Virus record (IMG/VR): IMGVR_UViG_3300030117_002594
Span: 1 to 53,482 of that record
Origin: a virus
Direction: 5' to 3' (one strand)
Length of the DNA stretch: 53,482 nucleotides
Part shown: piece after piece, positions 50,762 to 53,482 of the stretch
Numbering within the stretch: position 1 is the first letter of the stretch
How the letters are laid out: every line of letters begins with the position of its first letter
Position numbers and translations under genes: made by a program
Notes under the pieces: model-generated
The model's database searches: none
Told to the model about the DNA's origin: nothing
The model's input: the letters and a program-made list of their open reading frames with translations, nothing else

Positions 50762-51054
50762 TGGAAGTAAAAGATATTATATCACAAGTAGAAAATATTT
50801 TTGGTAGAAAACCAAATAAATATTTAATGCAAATAATAAATGATGGTCTTATGGATATTGCATCTAAAAGACTAACAAATGAAGATACTGCTGTTACAGA
50901 TTTAATAAAAGATTTAAGGTATTATGAAATGCCTCCTGGATTATTAAAGGTTGTTGGAGTAGAGATAAAACAAGAAAATACAGATGGCGGATTAGAATTT
51001 GCACCTATTAGAAAAATATCTAGAAGTGTTTTAACTATAGGGGATGAATCATAA
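50761..51054 (+). CDS. Putative head-tail adaptor, N-terminal half (97 aa)
   Basis: IINDGLMDIASKRL and DLRYYEMPPGLLKVVGVEI match the opening pattern of podovirus adaptor/tail-tube A proteins (NDGLxEIA...; xYxLPxxLLKVxxV). The usual adaptor is ~180-230 aa; this one stops at residue 97 and the next gene continues the pattern, so the adaptor appears split in two. It is coupled on both sides by TAATG overlaps. Confidence 0.55.
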   Translation: MEVKDIISQVENIFGRKPNKYLMQIINDGLMDIASKRLTNEDTAVTDLIKDLRYYEMPPGLLKVVGVEIKQENTDGGLEFAPIRKISRSVLTIGDES

Positions 51055-51440
51055 TGTTAAAAGACACTGCTAAAACATTTTTATGGTTTATTGATGAAGA
51101 AAGGCTTGGTATAGTCCAAAAGAATGAGTCTGAAGATGCAACAGGGAAGATACTAAAAGAATTTAAAAGCCCTACTATAAGTATAGGTATGGGTATTAGA
51201 ATAAGATATAAGGCTAATTATAGGCCTGTAGAAAAAAATAATCAAGATTTAGAGAGACATTCTAATTTACATGAAAGTCTACATCCTGCGCTAGTTGATT
51301 ATGTTAAAGCTAGATTGTATGAAGATGCAGGAGATTTAAAAACAGCACAATATTACAGACAATTATATGAAGTTAAAGTAAGAAAATTTCCAGATAGTCG
51401 AGACCCTGGTGGTATTGTAAAACAATATTTTAAGTTTTAG
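51054..51440 (+). CDS. Putative head-tail adaptor, C-terminal half (128 aa)
   Basis: FLWFIDEERLGIV, GIRIRYKANYRPV and LHPALVDYVKARLYEDAGDL with AQYYRQLYEVKV follow the second half of adaptor proteins (strand pair, then the helix HxxLxxYxxAxLxxxxGDxxxAxxYxxxY). It probably assembles with the 97-aa product on the portal. The start overlaps the 97-aa stop (TAATG). Confidence 0.6.
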   Translation: MLKDTAKTFLWFIDEERLGIVQKNESEDATGKILKEFKSPTISIGMGIRIRYKANYRPVEKNNQDLERHSNLHESLHPALVDYVKARLYEDAGDLKTAQYYRQLYEVKVRKFPDSRDPGGIVKQYFKF

Positions 51441-51449
51441 GAGAAACAA

Positions 51450-53482
51450 ATGAGCAAAAATAAAAACTGGTTTATAGAAAGTACGGTTGAAGCTGGAGAA
51501 GTTATCATAAATGATGGTGGTTCTGCAGTTGATTTTCGTATAGAAGGAGATACAGACCCTAATCTGTTAGTCACAGATGGGAGTGCTGATAAAGTTGGTA
51601 TAGGTACTAACGCTCCAGCAACAAAATTAGAGGTTACATCAGACAGCGTTGGAGAAGTAATTGCTGCTGTTAACCATAACGTATCATCAACAATGCCTGC
51701 AGAAATAGTAATGAAAAAAGGTAGGGGAAGTAGGTCTTTACCTGGGACTATTGTAGATGGTGATGAATTAGGACAAATATCTTTTCAAGGATTTGACGGT
51801 AGTAACTATGATGAACTTGCTCACATCAAAGTTGCATCTACCTCAGTTTCTTCTGATACTTCTTCTATGACATTTCATTCTGATAAATTTGTTTTTGATA
51901 CTGGGACTTTTCAAATTGGAGCTTCTGGTAATGCAGTTTCTTCTATAGCAACTACTGTTGATACAAACTCTTTAGATACTGAACTTTGTACAGCAAAAGC
52001 TGCTTTTACTGCCTTAGCAGGTGGAACTGTAACATTTAATAATACTACTGGTAGTGTTGCATATACAAATGCTGATGTATCAGGGAATGTAGGTAAAGTA
52101 TACTATTTATCAAGCCATTCTAGTGACGGAACATTTGCTCCTTCTATTTTAGAGGCTAATGCATCTAGAGTACATGTTGGTGGAGATGTTGATAGTAGTT
52201 ATGTATTTAAAGTTACAGGAGCATCTGCGATTGTAGGTGCTACAACAATTACAGGAGCAACTCAAGTTACTGGAGCGCTTACAGTAGGTGTAGATGATAC
52301 AGGGCATGATGTTAAATTGTTTGGTGCAACTGCAGGAACATTTTTATTATGGGATGAATCTGCTGATTCTTTACTGCTTGGTGCAGACACAAAAGGTGTT
52401 ACATTAAAAGCATTTGGTGCAACTACTAACAAAGTATTGCATTGGGATGAGGCAAATAATAAACTAAATGTTCATGGTGGTATGGAATTAGGACATGCTC
52501 AATCTGATGAAATATTAGTAAAGGGTAAGTTTAAACTAAAAGCAGATGATGATACATTTAAATTTTATTCACAAAGTGCAAGTCAAGCAGAAGATATATT
52601 CCAAATATACAACGAATCTGATGTTAAAAGTGTTTGGGTAGAAGATACAGGTGAATTAAATGTTCAAAGTAATATTAAATTTAATGCTGCTTCAGCAGGC
52701 GCTATAAAAATGGGTTCTTTAGGAATAGGTCTTGCAAGCGCTACTAGCTTAATAAATTTTGATATAGATTCTGCTGGTAGTAAAAGTTTTGCTCTTGGTC
52801 AAGGAACTGTAACTAGATTACTTATAGATGCTGATGGAGATATGAGCTATATATCTCCTGCTGTTATATGGAACTCAAGTACATCTTATACTATTAACTC
52901 ACCTAAATTAATAGTTAATGATACTTCAGGTTCTGCTACTGCAGGAGTAATTGAAGCATCAAAATTAACTACAAGTTCTGGAGGTCTTACAATAGACTCT
53001 GCAGGAGGTACAGTTACAGTAGATGATAACTTAACAGTAACAGGAACTTTAACTGCTACAACTGTTGATTTTTCAGAAACTGCTAGTACAACATTTGCAT
53101 TAGATAAAACTGGATTAAATCTTAAATTAAAAGCAGTTAATATAACTGATTCTAGCCTTCCAATAGCAGTAGGCAAGTTTATACATCCTGTTGACAGCAC
53201 AGGTAATGTTGGTACAGCAGGTATTGCTGCTCAATATATACATTCAGATAATGATATGATTATATCAACAAAAGATTCTACAGACGATATTATATTAGCT
53301 GCAGGTTATAACCATGATTCAGGTGATGTTAAAATTGGAACATCTACATCTAAACAATCTAATTTAATATGTTATGGTGATGCAACTGTTTCTGGAAACT
53401 TAACAGTAAGTGGAACATTAAGTGGTAGTTTTGATATAGACAATACAACTTCTGCAGATTTTCAATTAGATAGCGCAGGAAA
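51450..53482 (+). CDS. Fibre-like virion protein, N-terminal part (continues at window start)
   Basis: AGGAG precedes ATG at 51450. The frame stays open to the last base and, after merging the 7-base end overlap, continues in frame to 1091 for a total of ~1,038 aa. The N-terminus (MSKNKNWFIESTVEAGEVII) is a short attachment region; then come GTNAPATKLEV (the fibre module found in the 1,963-aa protein), repeated VTGALTVG-type strands and Gly/Ser/Thr-rich shaft sequence. Confidence 0.75.
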   Translation, partial: MSKNKNWFIESTVEAGEVIINDGGSAVDFRIEGDTDPNLLVTDGSADKVGIGTNAPATKLEVTSDSVGEVIAAVNHNVSSTMPAEIVMKKGRGSRSLPGTIVDGDELGQISFQGFDGSNYDELAHIKVASTSVSSDTSSMTFHSDKFVFDTGTFQIGASGNAVSSIATTVDTNSLDTELCTAKAAFTALAGGTVTFNNTTGSVAYTNADVSGNVGKVYYLSSHSSDGTFAPSILEANASRVHVGGDVDSSYVFKVTGASAIVGATTITGATQVTGALTVGVDDTGHDVKLFGATAGTFLLWDESADSLLLGADTKGVTLKAFGATTNKVLHWDEANNKLNVHGGMELGHAQSDEILVKGKFKLKADDDTFKFYSQSASQAEDIFQIYNESDVKSVWVEDTGELNVQSNIKFNAASAGAIKMGSLGIGLASATSLINFDIDSAGSKSFALGQGTVTRLLIDADGDMSYISPAVIWNSSTSYTINSPKLIVNDTSGSATAGVIEASKLTTSSGGLTIDSAGGTVTVDDNLTVTGTLTATTVDFSETASTTFALDKTGLNLKLKAVNITDSSLPIAVGKFIHPVDSTGNVGTAGIAAQYIHSDNDMIISTKDSTDDIILAAGYNHDSGDVKIGTSTSKQSNLICYGDATVSGNLTVSGTLSGSFDIDNTTSADFQLDSAG

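Noticed and set aside
1-53482. Lysogeny module, CRISPR array, insertion sequence or attachment site
   Set aside because: No integrase, repressor, transposase, regularly spaced direct repeats or attL/attR-like duplication was found; the zinc ribbon at 1294 is transposase-like but is fused to a phosphoesterase.

Overview
The window reads as an essentially complete, AT-rich genome of a tailed bacteriophage, most likely a short-tailed (podovirus-like) lytic phage, opened at an arbitrary point inside a fibre gene. The last seven bases (CAGGAAA) repeat the first seven. Merging them keeps one reading frame open from 51450 across the ends to 1091, giving a circular map of about 53,475 bp. Clear AGGAG-type ribosome binding sites precede most genes, so a host that uses Shine-Dalgarno signals is likely. 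A lipobox protein suggests a Gram-negative host, but the host cannot be named from the sequence. I see no tRNA, integrase, repressor, CRISPR array or DNA polymerase.

Layout. There are two divergent transcription blocks. The plus-strand virion block starts at 39161 and runs through the window end to 26942. It encodes the small terminase, a nest of very small basic proteins, the large terminase, a lysozyme-like protein, a small MscS-like membrane protein, a P22-type portal, scaffold, major capsid protein, a head accessory protein, a holin-like peptide, neck/tail adaptor proteins, a roughly 1,038-aa fibre, a metallophosphoesterase with an N-terminal zinc ribbon, a 1,581-aa tail nozzle-like protein, a 1,963-aa fibre-like protein, and a group of five virion proteins of which three are giant (1,051, 1,496 and 1,293 aa). 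The minus-strand block (38949 down to 26939) holds the presumed early and replication genes: many tiny unknown proteins, a circularly permuted Sak4/RecA-like ATPase, an SSB, a spore-photoproduct-lyase-like radical SAM enzyme, a primase-helicase fusion, Gp157-like and DUF932-like proteins and a PD-(D/E)XK nuclease.

How it may work. The 1,496-aa protein carries a DSDGD motif in a context resembling the catalytic double-psi beta-barrel of two-barrel RNA polymerases (RdRP/QDE-1, YonO, crAss-like phage enzymes). It lies between giant putative ejection proteins, so I infer a virion RNA polymerase delivered with the DNA. Replication would combine the phage primase-helicase, SSB and Sak4-like recombinase with the host polymerase.

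The least explained part is 36.2-38.7 kb. Here the gaps between tiny minus-strand genes are filled with nested hairpins and multi-branch folds. The imperfect pairs in four long stems are G-U only when read as minus-strand RNA, which points to a family of structured phage RNAs. The strongest candidates for new biology are this RNA array, the putative virion RNA polymerase and the circularly permuted ATPase.
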